Shown: piece by piece, positions 1 to 5,668 of the stretch
How the letters are laid out: each line of letters starts with the position of its first letter
Numbering within the stretch: position 1 is the stretch's first letter
Assembly: GCA_018969805.1 (NCBI GenBank)
Contig: JAGWXQ010000103.1
Coordinates: 1-5,669 of the forward strand
DNA length: 5,669 bases
Source: Paenibacillaceae bacterium
Lineage (GTDB): Bacteria > Bacillota > Bacilli > Paenibacillales > YIM-B00363
Reading direction: 5' to 3'
Translations under genes and position numbers: made by a program
Notes under the pieces: model-generated
Seen by the model: only the letters and a program-made list of their open reading frames with translations
Databases searched by the model: none
Told to the model about the DNA's origin: nothing

Positions 1-1
1 G

Positions 2-778
2 TCGTGGAGCCGCAAAGAGCTCGACGAACTGATCGCGTTGGCTACGAAAAACGGTGCTAAGGGGCTTGCTTACTTGGTTGTTGCAGAAGACGGGTGGAAG
101 GGTCCGCTCGCAAAGTTTTTTGCAGAAGACCAACAGCGCGCGCTGCAAGACCGTGTTGGAGCATCCATCGGAGATGTGATCTTGTTGAGTGCGGACAAAC
201 CGGCAGTCGTGCACCACGTGCTTGGATTGTTGCGCTTGCATCTTGGGACGAAATTGGGTTTGATCGATGCGTCGCAGCATGCGTGTGCGTGGGTCGTGGA
301 CTTTCCGCTGCTGCATTGGGATGCGGATGCACGGCGATGGGCAGCAGAGCACCATCCGTTTACGCGGCCAAAAGACGAGCACATCGCTTTATTGGACACC
401 GATCCTGGTGCTGTGTGTGCTCAGGCAGTTGATTTGGTCATCGATGGCTATGAAATCGGCGGGGGCTCGATGCGCATATTCGAACGGACGTTGCAAGAAA
501 AAATGTTTTCCCTGCTTGGCTTTTCGCCAGAGCAAGCGCGGGAGCAATTTGGATTTTTGCTTGATGCGTTTGAATATGGGACACCTCCTCATGGAGGGAT
601 CGCGCTCGGGTTTGATCGGCTTATGATGTTGCTTGCAAAGCGGACAAATTTGCGGGAGACGATTGCGTTTCCAAAAACGGCAAACGCCTTTGATGCGCTG
701 TGCGGGGCACCTGCTCCTGTAGATGATGCGCAATTGCGTGCGCTTGCGGTGCGCATCGTGGCAGATGAAAGAAAGTAG
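2..778 (+). CDS. aspS: Aspartyl-tRNA synthetase, C-terminal part (5' truncated by window edge)
   Basis: AspRS attaches aspartate to tRNA-Asp in the cytoplasm, using ATP. The frame is open from base 2, so about 258 C-terminal residues are visible of a family usually near 590; the N-terminal anticodon-binding domain and class II motifs 1 and 2 lie off the window. An in-frame TTG at 38 is an internal leucine codon, not a start. The first ~95 visible residues fit the GAD insertion domain of bacterial-type AspRS. After it come the conserved HHPFTRPKDE stretch, GYEIGGGSMRIFER, REQFGFLLDAFEYGTPPHGG and class II motif 3 (GIALGFDRLMMLL, with GFDRL where GLDRL is more common). RTNLRETIAFPKTANAFD then leads to a short tail and a TAG stop. 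Motif matches are seen directly; function follows from the family. Whether it is a discriminating or non-discriminating enzyme cannot be told here. Only six bases separate it from tcdA, so the two are probably cotranscribed. Confidence 0.97.
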   Translation, partial: SWSRKELDELIALATKNGAKGLAYLVVAEDGWKGPLAKFFAEDQQRALQDRVGASIGDVILLSADKPAVVHHVLGLLRLHLGTKLGLIDASQHACAWVVDFPLLHWDADARRWAAEHHPFTRPKDEHIALLDTDPGAVCAQAVDLVIDGYEIGGGSMRIFERTLQEKMFSLLGFSPEQAREQFGFLLDAFEYGTPPHGGIALGFDRLMMLLAKRTNLRETIAFPKTANAFDALCGAPAPVDDAQLRALAVRIVADERK

Positions 779-784
779 GGAATA

Positions 785-1564
785 GTGGTGCATGCATTTG
801 CGCGAACACAATTGGCGATTGGACAACATGGCATCGCGGTACTGGCACGCAGTACGGTCGCTGTGCTTGGTGTTGGTGGTGTCGGCTCTATGGCGATCGA
901 GGCGCTTGCGCGGTCGGGCATTGGATCACTGATCTTGATTGACAAAGACGTCGTTGATGTGACGAACATCAATCGCCAATTGCACGCATTGACGACGACG
1001 ATCGGGATGTCCAAGGCGCAGCTGATGGCACAGCGTGTCCGGTTGATCAATCCCGCTTGTGCGGTCGAGGCACTCGATATGTTTTATACGGAGCAAACGG
1101 CGGACATCTTGTGGCAGTACCCGCTGGATTATGTCATCGATGCGTGTGATACAGTGACGTACAAAATTCATATTATTTGCGCGTGCCGAGAACGCAACAT
1201 TCCGATCATATCGAGTATGGGGGCTGCGAACAAGAGCGATCCGACCCAGCTGCGCGTATCCGATATTTCAAAAACGCACACCGATCCGCTTGCCAAAGTC
1301 GTACGGCGGGAATTGCGCAAGCGGGGAATTGATCGGGGGGTACAGGTCGTATGGTCCCCGGAAACGCCGATTACACCGCTGCCAGAAGAAGTCGAGCGGC
1401 TCGTTCCGCGACAAGCCGATCCGGGGACAAAGCCACTGCACCGCAAAGCGGTGTTTCCTCCTTCATCAAATGCTTTTGTTCCACCTGTCGCGGGGTTGCA
1501 TATGGTCAGTGTCGTTGTGCGCGATTTACTCGCGCAGCACCCGCGCAATCACCGCACCACCTAG
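785..1564 (+). CDS. tcdA: tRNA threonylcarbamoyladenosine dehydratase (TcdA/YrvM/YgdL, ThiF-MoeB-E1 superfamily)
   Basis: TcdA is an ATP-dependent enzyme that dehydrates t6A at position 37 of ANN-decoding tRNAs to cyclic t6A. The 259 residues match the family length (254-268). Visible motifs: the opening FARTQLAIG typical of the family; the nucleotide-binding VLGVGGVGS (glycines 29, 31, 32, 34); the acidic LIDKD with Asp53; VTNINRQ (59-65), holding the E1-type Arg; IDACDTVTYK (119-128); SMGAANKSDPTQ and DISKTHTDPLAKVVRRELRKRGI-like central motifs; and the C-terminal NAFVPPVAGL and VVRDLL. The CxxC zinc pairs of MoeB/ThiF are absent, and the central THTDPLA form looks like Firmicute YrvM rather than the proteobacterial VCPLA form. 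Two GTG codons (785, 788) could start it; AGTAGGGA at 774-781 overlaps the aspS stop and serves as a weak ribosome binding site. The last 12 codons and the stop overlap the end of mnmA on the other strand. Confidence 0.93.
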   Translation: MVHAFARTQLAIGQHGIAVLARSTVAVLGVGGVGSMAIEALARSGIGSLILIDKDVVDVTNINRQLHALTTTIGMSKAQLMAQRVRLINPACAVEALDMFYTEQTADILWQYPLDYVIDACDTVTYKIHIICACRERNIPIISSMGAANKSDPTQLRVSDISKTHTDPLAKVVRRELRKRGIDRGVQVVWSPETPITPLPEEVERLVPRQADPGTKPLHRKAVFPPSSNAFVPPVAGLHMVSVVVRDLLAQHPRNHRTT

Positions 1565-2587
1565 ACACACGTCGCCGTCGTACAATACGACACTTTGTCC
1601 AGGACAAATGCCACGTTGGGGTTCGTCAAACGTGACGATGATGTCGTCATCGTGTGCGGTGACGGTCGCGTGCTGGGGTTGTTGGCGATAGCGGATCATC
1701 GCCATGCATGACAATGGAAAGAGGGGGGCTTCTCCCCGTATCCAGTGGACATCACAAGCGCGCAGGGCGGGAGCGTACCGTGCGGGATGGTTCGTCCCTT
1801 GGACGACAAATACGGAGTTGGATGGGACGTCTTTATCCACGACGTACCAAGGCGCGCCATTTCCACCCCCGCCGATGCGCAAACCGTGGCGTTGTCCGAT
1901 CGTATATAAGCTGTATCCTTCGTGTGTTCCGACGACGTTGCCTGTCGTGACATCGACCAGTGGTCCGGGTGTGCTGTGCACAAACGGTTTAAGAAACGTC
2001 CGATAATGGCGTTCGCCGATAAAGCAAATGCCTGTACTGTCTTTTTTTGCAGCCACTGGCAAACGCAAGGCGTGTGCGATCGCGCGCACGTCTTTTTTGT
2101 GCATCGTGGCGAGGGGAAACAGAGCGTGGGAAAGCTGGTGTTGGTTCAGTTGGTGCAAAAAGTACGTTTGGTCTTTGGATGAATCCGCACTTTTTTTGAG
2201 CAAGAAATGATCGCCTTCTTTGCGGATGGCGGCATAGTGGCCTGTGGCGACGTGGGATGCACCGAGTTGTTTTGCGGTGCGCAGCAATTCGCCAAACTTG
2301 ATTTCGCGATTACACAGTACATCCGGGTTTGGAGTGACGCCTTTTTTGTGCATGTCCAGAAACGACTGGAATACGCGTGTGCGATATGCATCGGCAAAAT
2401 TAACGGTGTAGTGCGGGATGTCGAGGGCATCACAGACGCGTGCCACGTCGCGTGCATCGTCTTCGATCGGGCATTGCGCATCTTCCCAATTGCGCATGAG
2501 CAAACCGATGACCGAGTATCCTTGTTGTTTTAATACGTACGCGCTGACCGCACTGTCTACGCCACCGGACATACCGACGACAATCAT
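1526..2587 (-). CDS. mnmA: tRNA-specific 2-thiouridylase MnmA (TrmU)
   Basis: MnmA activates U34 of tRNA-Lys, -Glu and -Gln with ATP and transfers sulfur to give s2U34. From the chosen ATG at 2587-2585 the protein is 353 residues (B. subtilis TrmU 371, E. coli MnmA 368). Seen: PP-loop SGGVDS (7-12); MRNWED (31-36); TPNPDVLCNREIKF with the presumed nucleophile Cys92; ATGHYA (114-119); SKDQTYFL (137-144); STGICFIGER with the persulfide-forming Cys188; YTIGQRHGL (228-236); and the C-terminal beta-barrel with GICPGQSVVLYDG and CLGGAVI. Both catalytic cysteines are present, so the enzyme should be active. The segment after NWED is shorter than in E. coli or B. subtilis. The frame stays open upstream to a GTG at 2650, but the extra 21 residues are Trp-rich and unlike the family. 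The chosen start has GGGG seven bases upstream, a weak site. It sits opposite tcdA with a 39-base tail overlap. No cysteine desulfurase gene is visible beside it. Confidence 0.95.
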   Translation of the reverse strand: MIVVGMSGGVDSAVSAYVLKQQGYSVIGLLMRNWEDAQCPIEDDARDVARVCDALDIPHYTVNFADAYRTRVFQSFLDMHKKGVTPNPDVLCNREIKFGELLRTAKQLGASHVATGHYAAIRKEGDHFLLKKSADSSKDQTYFLHQLNQHQLSHALFPLATMHKKDVRAIAHALRLPVAAKKDSTGICFIGERHYRTFLKPFVHSTPGPLVDVTTGNVVGTHEGYSLYTIGQRHGLRIGGGGNGAPWYVVDKDVPSNSVFVVQGTNHPARYAPALRACDVHWIRGEAPLFPLSCMAMIRYRQQPQHATVTAHDDDIIVTFDEPQRGICPGQSVVLYDGDVCLGGAVIARVLRE

Positions 2588-2612
2588 CTTATGGCCCCAT
2601 TTCTTATCAAAA

Positions 2613-2622
2613 TTGTGCACAT
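2613..2622. repeat. Palindrome TTGTGCACAT upstream of mnmA (possible operator)
   Basis: TTGTGCACAT contains the eight-base perfect palindrome TGTGCACA and differs by one base from the core of the palindrome at 2823-2834. It lies 26 to 35 bases before the chosen mnmA start codon, where a repressor could act. Regulation is inferred only from position and resemblance. Confidence 0.3.
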
Positions 2623-2697
2623 TGCCCCACGTCCAAAACACCATTGTCACCGCGATGACGCAGATTATTCCTGCATAAAAAAAATCGTACGAGTGTA

Positions 2698-2726
2698 TTG
2701 ACGAACATTCGCGCGCGTGTTATACT
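2698..2726 (+). promoter_or_regulatory. Sigma-A type promoter P1, rightward
   Basis: TTGACG at 2698-2703 and TATACT at 2721-2726 are separated by exactly 17 bases, and TG at 2718-2719 adds an extended -10 element (TGtTATACT). This is the best promoter in the window by eye. Transcription would begin near 2733 and run toward the protease gene, giving a leader of about 375 bases. It could instead make a short RNA, but no terminator was found to end one. Confidence 0.65.
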
Positions 2727-2753
2727 AATTTTTGTGAGAATAGACGCGCGTGT
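2712..2753. repeat. Direct repeat CGCGCGTGT x2 flanking the P1 -10 box
   Basis: CGCGCGTGT occurs at 2712-2720 and again at 2745-2753, 33 bases apart, close to three turns of the helix. The first copy fills the spacer of promoter P1 just before its -10 box; the second lies roughly +13 to +21 from the expected start point. The placement would suit a regulator binding both copies on one face of the DNA. This is inferred from spacing; alternating CG/GT sequence could also repeat by chance. Confidence 0.35.
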
Positions 2754-2822
2754 GTAATTATGGATTTGTACTTTAATAATACATATACAATCATAAAATA
2801 CGACAGACAGGGGGGGACAAAC

Positions 2823-2834
2823 TTTGTGCACAAA
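2823..2834. repeat. Perfect 12-base palindrome TTTGTGCACAAA
   Basis: The two halves are exact reverse complements. It is followed at 2837-2844 by a second perfect palindrome, CGTGCACG, so GTGCAC occurs twice with a 12-base period. It lies between promoters P1 and P2, where a dimeric regulator could block read-through from P1 or affect P2. Its role is unknown. Confidence 0.4.
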
Positions 2835-2886
2835 ATCGTGCACGTCTTCATGTGTTCAGAACAAAAATGGTTCGCGTAAATAGTCA

Positions 2887-2915
2887 TATACAAACAATAT
2901 TGGTTAGGGTATAAT
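2887..2915 (+). promoter_or_regulatory. Sigma-A type promoter P2 for the protease gene
   Basis: A consensus -10 box TATAAT at 2910-2915 follows, after 17 bases, a moderate -35 box TATACA at 2887-2892 (four of six consensus bases). Transcription would begin near 2922, leaving a leader of about 185 bases before the protease start. ATATTG at 2897-2902 and CAATAT at 2916-2921 form an inverted repeat with the -10 box between the arms, which may be an operator or chance in AT-rich DNA. Confidence 0.5.
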
Positions 2916-3050
2916 CAATATACAGTTGGTGCATTTTATATACGCCACATGTTGTGCTGCGCATCCGCAGATCAGTGCATCGCTCCGTTTCACAAAAAGC
3001 GCCTTTTGCAAACAAGCGACCATCTAAAGGAGGCATCAACAAGCGTTGCG

Positions 3051-3062
3051 TTGTGTACACAA
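3051..3062. repeat. Perfect 12-base palindrome TTGTGTACACAA before the protease gene
   Basis: The halves TTGTG and CACAA are the same as in the 2823-2834 palindrome, but separated by TA. It starts 57 bases before the protease start codon, inside the presumed mRNA leader, where it could be a DNA operator or a small hairpin. Whether it belongs with the other palindromes is inferred. Confidence 0.35.
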
Positions 3063-3095
3063 GTGACTCCACATAAACATACACCATACACCAAG

Positions 3096-3101
3096 AGGAG
3101 G
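3096..3101 (+). promoter_or_regulatory. Consensus ribosome binding site AGGAGG of the protease gene
   Basis: AGGAGG sits six bases before the ATG at 3108. It decides the start: the same frame is open back to an ATG at 2949, but that codon has no such site, and only the 3108 start gives a protein beginning with a signal peptide. Confidence 0.85.
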
Positions 3102-3107
3102 CAACTT

Positions 3108-4502
3108 ATGCGTACAGTGCGTGTATGTTTGTTGATCGTGGTTGTTCTGATGCCCTCGCACGGTTTTGCTGCATCGCGCACCGCGCCTGTAGGGCAATCT
3201 GGGTCAAAGGCAATCACAATATCGGCGGTTGCCACGAAAGATGCGAACATTCCAGAAGTCATACAGCTCAATGCAACAACACGCACGGTTTGGCAACCGG
3301 TTGCAACAAAAACGATGCGAACGATTTCCGTTAAAACGAGTAGTTCGTGGAGTGCATCAGCAACGCAATCGTGGGTAGATGTATGGCGCATGGGGCAAGA
3401 CGAATTGCACGTCACGGTCGATGAAAACCCATTTAACGAGACGCGCAGTGCCGCAATCGTCTTTGTGGGCAAAAACATCACGCATACGATCGACGTACAC
3501 CAACTTCCGAACAGACAACAAAAAACGTACGAACAAGTGAAACGCAAAATCCAGCAGTTGTATTGGTCGAAGTTGCAAAGCGTGCCTCCGTCCGAGCACA
3601 TGACTGAAGTGATGATGTCGTTGGTTCGTGGGAAAAAATCGTTGGATGATATCGAAATGGACATTGCGCTTAGTGCGGAAGCGATCGAAAAGCGCGATCG
3701 GGCGAGAACGTTTGTCATATGGAGGGACGACAAAAAAACGGCTGCGCCGTTTGTCTTAGGAGCACGCAGCCAAAAAAGCGATATATGGCTTGAAGAAGGC
3801 AGTGATGTGTCGGAGGATGAAGCAGAACGCATCGCTCATGTCGTCGATACGGCAACGCTCCCTCTGCTTACATCACTGACCGGAATGGAACCGACCGATG
3901 TTGATGGCAACGGACGCATTTCGATATTGATCGCCAATACGCTGTCGGTCGATGCGTATGTCGATATGCGTGACGTGCGCATTCCTGCTGGAGCGACTTC
4001 GAACGGATGCGAATGCATCGTCGTTCGCAGCGGATTGCGCAATGCAGCGTATGCGCACATCGATCCGACCAATACGCATCTTGGAATAGACAGTACGATT
4101 GCTCATGAATTGCAACATATGCTGTCTCCGTCATTAGAACGTGAGGAGTGGATCGATGAAGGGCTCTCAGAGCTTGCTGCGGCGCATTTTATTGAGCAAG
4201 CGGTGCCACAACATCGCATGTTGAGCCCACAACAAATGGACGCAGTGCGTATGCACGCCAAAAATCACGACATGCGCAATTGGCAAGGAAAACCGATCGA
4301 TTACCACATCGCATTTGCGTTTTTCTCTTGGCTGGATGGACACATCAAGCAGTGGACGAATGCATCGATACTGACGCTCGTCCACGCGCACAACACACAC
4401 ATGTTCACACAAGATCTTATAGACACCATCAATACAATGAGTCAAAAAAAACTATCGTTCCATTCTTTGTATGAACAATTTGTCGATGCGTTGGCAAACT
4501 AA
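3108..4502 (+). CDS. Secreted BACON-like domain / HExxH zinc metalloprotease (peptidase M30 hyicolysin-like)
   Basis: The 464-residue protein starts with a signal peptide: basic MRTVR, hydrophobic core VCLLIVVVLM, then SHGFAAS with likely signal peptidase I cleavage after Ala21. There is no lipobox and no second membrane segment, so it should be released outside the membrane. Residues ~70-133 fit a BACON-type beta domain: SSSWSAS, QSWVDV, a glycine turn, LHVTVDENP, TRSAAIVFVG and a closing TIDVHQ. A helical link (~138-200) follows. The catalytic part (~200-464) has DVDGNGRISIL (264-274), common before the active site in these enzymes, then IAHELQHML with HELQH at 333-337 (two zinc-binding His, catalytic Glu334), and EEWIDEGLSELAA, whose Glu351 is the probable third zinc ligand. 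These match M30 peptidases such as hyicolysin; M30 assignment is by motif only. Substrate is unknown; BACON domains are thought to bind glycans or mucin. It probably has its own promoters. Its TAA overlaps the stop of the gene on the other strand. Confidence 0.85.
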   Translation: MRTVRVCLLIVVVLMPSHGFAASRTAPVGQSGSKAITISAVATKDANIPEVIQLNATTRTVWQPVATKTMRTISVKTSSSWSASATQSWVDVWRMGQDELHVTVDENPFNETRSAAIVFVGKNITHTIDVHQLPNRQQKTYEQVKRKIQQLYWSKLQSVPPSEHMTEVMMSLVRGKKSLDDIEMDIALSAEAIEKRDRARTFVIWRDDKKTAAPFVLGARSQKSDIWLEEGSDVSEDEAERIAHVVDTATLPLLTSLTGMEPTDVDGNGRISILIANTLSVDAYVDMRDVRIPAGATSNGCECIVVRSGLRNAAYAHIDPTNTHLGIDSTIAHELQHMLSPSLEREEWIDEGLSELAAAHFIEQAVPQHRMLSPQQMDAVRMHAKNHDMRNWQGKPIDYHIAFAFFSWLDGHIKQWTNASILTLVHAHNTHMFTQDLIDTINTMSQKKLSFHSLYEQFVDALAN

Positions 4503-5668
4503 GTTCTTTTTGAAGTAGGTCTCTTGATTTTAAACTTTTTTCCAATGATCGCGGAAGTGTGCTTTATTCGAGATATGATGTTTATATTTGTAGTAGGAAA
4601 GATCTGATTGTATACATTTCTTATGAGATTGTTTAATCCTGGATTGTAAGAATTTGTTGTAGGTAATGAACCCCCGTTAATTGAGATCAATGATCGACGT
4701 GGCGATTCCGTCATTGCATAGTAATCTACAGATCGCAGTAAAGAGGTGATCCTGACATCCACGCCAATGCAATCGTTCTGTTCAAGCATCCATTTCAAGA
4801 TAGTTAGTTCTGTTTTCATACCGGTGATCAATTTTATGTGATGATCAGATGAGGCATCTTGGACAATTTCCTGGAGATGAATGAGTGCGTCGAGGCGATC
4901 ATGTAAGGAGTTTATCAGATTTTCGACGGTGGTCAATTTTTCCCACTGTATTTTATTTGGATCCGCAAGGGAAAGGATTTTTTCGTCAATGAAATAAAAC
5001 TCCCACTGGATGCCCGCTTTCTCAAATATGGTATAGTCGGCGAGCTCATTTTTTTCATATTCGTTCCATTTTTTCATTAGGCGCGCTTTTGCATCGTGGC
5101 TGATGGCGCCAAGCACATGCTCAATGATCGTATTGACCAGTATAGAGAGCTCTCGTTCACTCTTTTGCATGATGTTTCGTCTATTTGTAATCGTAACGTG
5201 TGCCGTAGCGATTGTTTTTATATACGTGTTATGATCATTTTCCAATTGGCCCAACAACATTTTTGCCCTTTCACACTGAGGATCTGATGAAGAGCCAGAT
5301 GCAACAGGATTTTGCGGATTTCGATTGCTTCTTGGTTGTTTGGAGACATTGGGTGGATGAGCGTTCGGAGTAACCGTTCCAAATGTTCGGGGTTCATCCA
5401 AACATTCGGGCATATTTTTTCGAGTCGAATCAAGGCATCCGGGACGGAATATCGTATGTGGAATAAATTTGCGCAATGTTTGTGCAATACGTTGTTCCAA
5501 TCCTTTTTCGCAGTCCAGTCTCTTGTTGCTGTTGTATTGATCGCAGTTTGCTTTTGTTACAAGCCCGAGCATACTCGATAGTGCGGATGGAGCATTATTG
5601 CCAAGCCAACGCAAAAGTTGGACAACGTGGGGCGAAATTCCATTCCGAGAACGTTTAATTTGTTTGAG
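4499..5668 (-). CDS. Hypothetical protein with possible N-terminal XRE/HigA-like helix-turn-helix (5' end beyond window)
   Basis: I do not recognise this protein. The frame is open on the minus strand from 5668 to a TAG at 4501-4499, giving 389 visible residues with no start needed inside the window; the TTG at 5614 is probably an internal leucine. The first ~36 residues, including KRSRNGISPHVVQLLRWLG, resemble the recognition helix and following helix of XRE/HigA-type DNA-binding domains (pattern R-x-G-I-S-P, then LL-x-x-LG). Next comes a region with five cysteines (visible residues 42, 53, 78, 89, 132) and a Pro/Asn/Ser-rich, probably disordered linker (~100-128). Residues ~130-320 are mostly charged and helical (QLENDHNTYIKT, LMKKWNEYEKNE, LHDRLDALIHLQEIVQD), followed by an Asn/Pro-rich stretch and a basic tail (KKFKIKRPTSKR). 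No signal peptide or membrane segment is visible. Its DNA is AT-richer than the left-hand genes, which may mean transfer. It could be a regulator, an antitoxin-like protein or an unrelated effector; none is proven. Confidence 0.6.
   Translation of the reverse strand, partial: LKQIKRSRNGISPHVVQLLRWLGNNAPSALSSMLGLVTKANCDQYNSNKRLDCEKGLEQRIAQTLRKFIPHTIFRPGCLDSTRKNMPECLDEPRTFGTVTPNAHPPNVSKQPRSNRNPQNPVASGSSSDPQCERAKMLLGQLENDHNTYIKTIATAHVTITNRRNIMQKSERELSILVNTIIEHVLGAISHDAKARLMKKWNEYEKNELADYTIFEKAGIQWEFYFIDEKILSLADPNKIQWEKLTTVENLINSLHDRLDALIHLQEIVQDASSDHHIKLITGMKTELTILKWMLEQNDCIGVDVRITSLLRSVDYYAMTESPRRSLISINGGSLPTTNSYNPGLNNLIRNVYNQIFPTTNINIISRIKHTSAIIGKKFKIKRPTSKRT

Larger units (their letters stand above)
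2588..3107. other. Divergent intergenic region between mnmA and the secreted protease gene
   Basis: These 520 bases separate the start of mnmA (left, minus strand) from the start of the protease gene (right, plus strand). They are AT-richer than the genes on the left. They hold two right-pointing promoter candidates (2698-2726 and 2887-2915), three short palindromes related to TTGTGCACAA, a nine-base direct repeat around the first promoter, a run of seven G at 2810-2816, and two Shine-Dalgarno-like sequences at 3026-3033 and 3096-3101. I could not find a convincing leftward promoter for mnmA, a tRNA or an intrinsic terminator. A 39-codon open frame (2760-2879) is present but has no ribosome binding site and no recognisable product. 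Confidence 0.75.

Noticed and set aside
1168..1548. 126-codon open frame antisense to tcdA.
   Set aside because: Falls opposite conserved TcdA motifs and has no recognisable product.
1577..1591. Hairpin GTCGTA-CAA-TACGAC just after tcdA, considered as a terminator.
   Set aside because: Only a six-pair stem with no T run after it, and it lies inside the mnmA coding sequence.
2588..2650. Upstream GTG start giving MnmA 21 extra residues.
   Set aside because: The extra residues are Trp-rich and unlike the family, whose proteins begin shortly before the SGGVDS loop; no Shine-Dalgarno is seen before the GTG.
2810..2816. Run of seven G as a phase-variable tract.
   Set aside because: It is not inside a supported gene or between promoter boxes, so slippage would have no evident effect; it may also be an error-prone spot in the sequence.
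2760..2879. 39-codon open frame (MDLYFNNTYT...) downstream of promoter P1, containing the G7 run.
   Set aside because: No ribosome binding site before its ATG and no recognisable motif; the in-frame GTG at 2826 after the G-run gives only 17 residues. A real small gene is possible but not supported.
2949..3107. In-frame 53-codon upstream extension of the protease gene from ATG 2949.
   Set aside because: No ribosome binding site there, and the extension would bury the signal peptide; ATG 3108 has AGGAGG six bases upstream.
2990..3832. 280-codon open frame antisense to the protease gene.
   Set aside because: It lies opposite a gene with a clear start, signal peptide and domains, and its Ser/Cys-rich product looks like a reverse-strand shadow.
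5612..5614. TTG as the start codon of the right-hand hypothetical gene.
   Set aside because: The frame is open to the window edge, and the residues upstream of the TTG continue a plausible helix-turn-helix, so the real start is probably outside.
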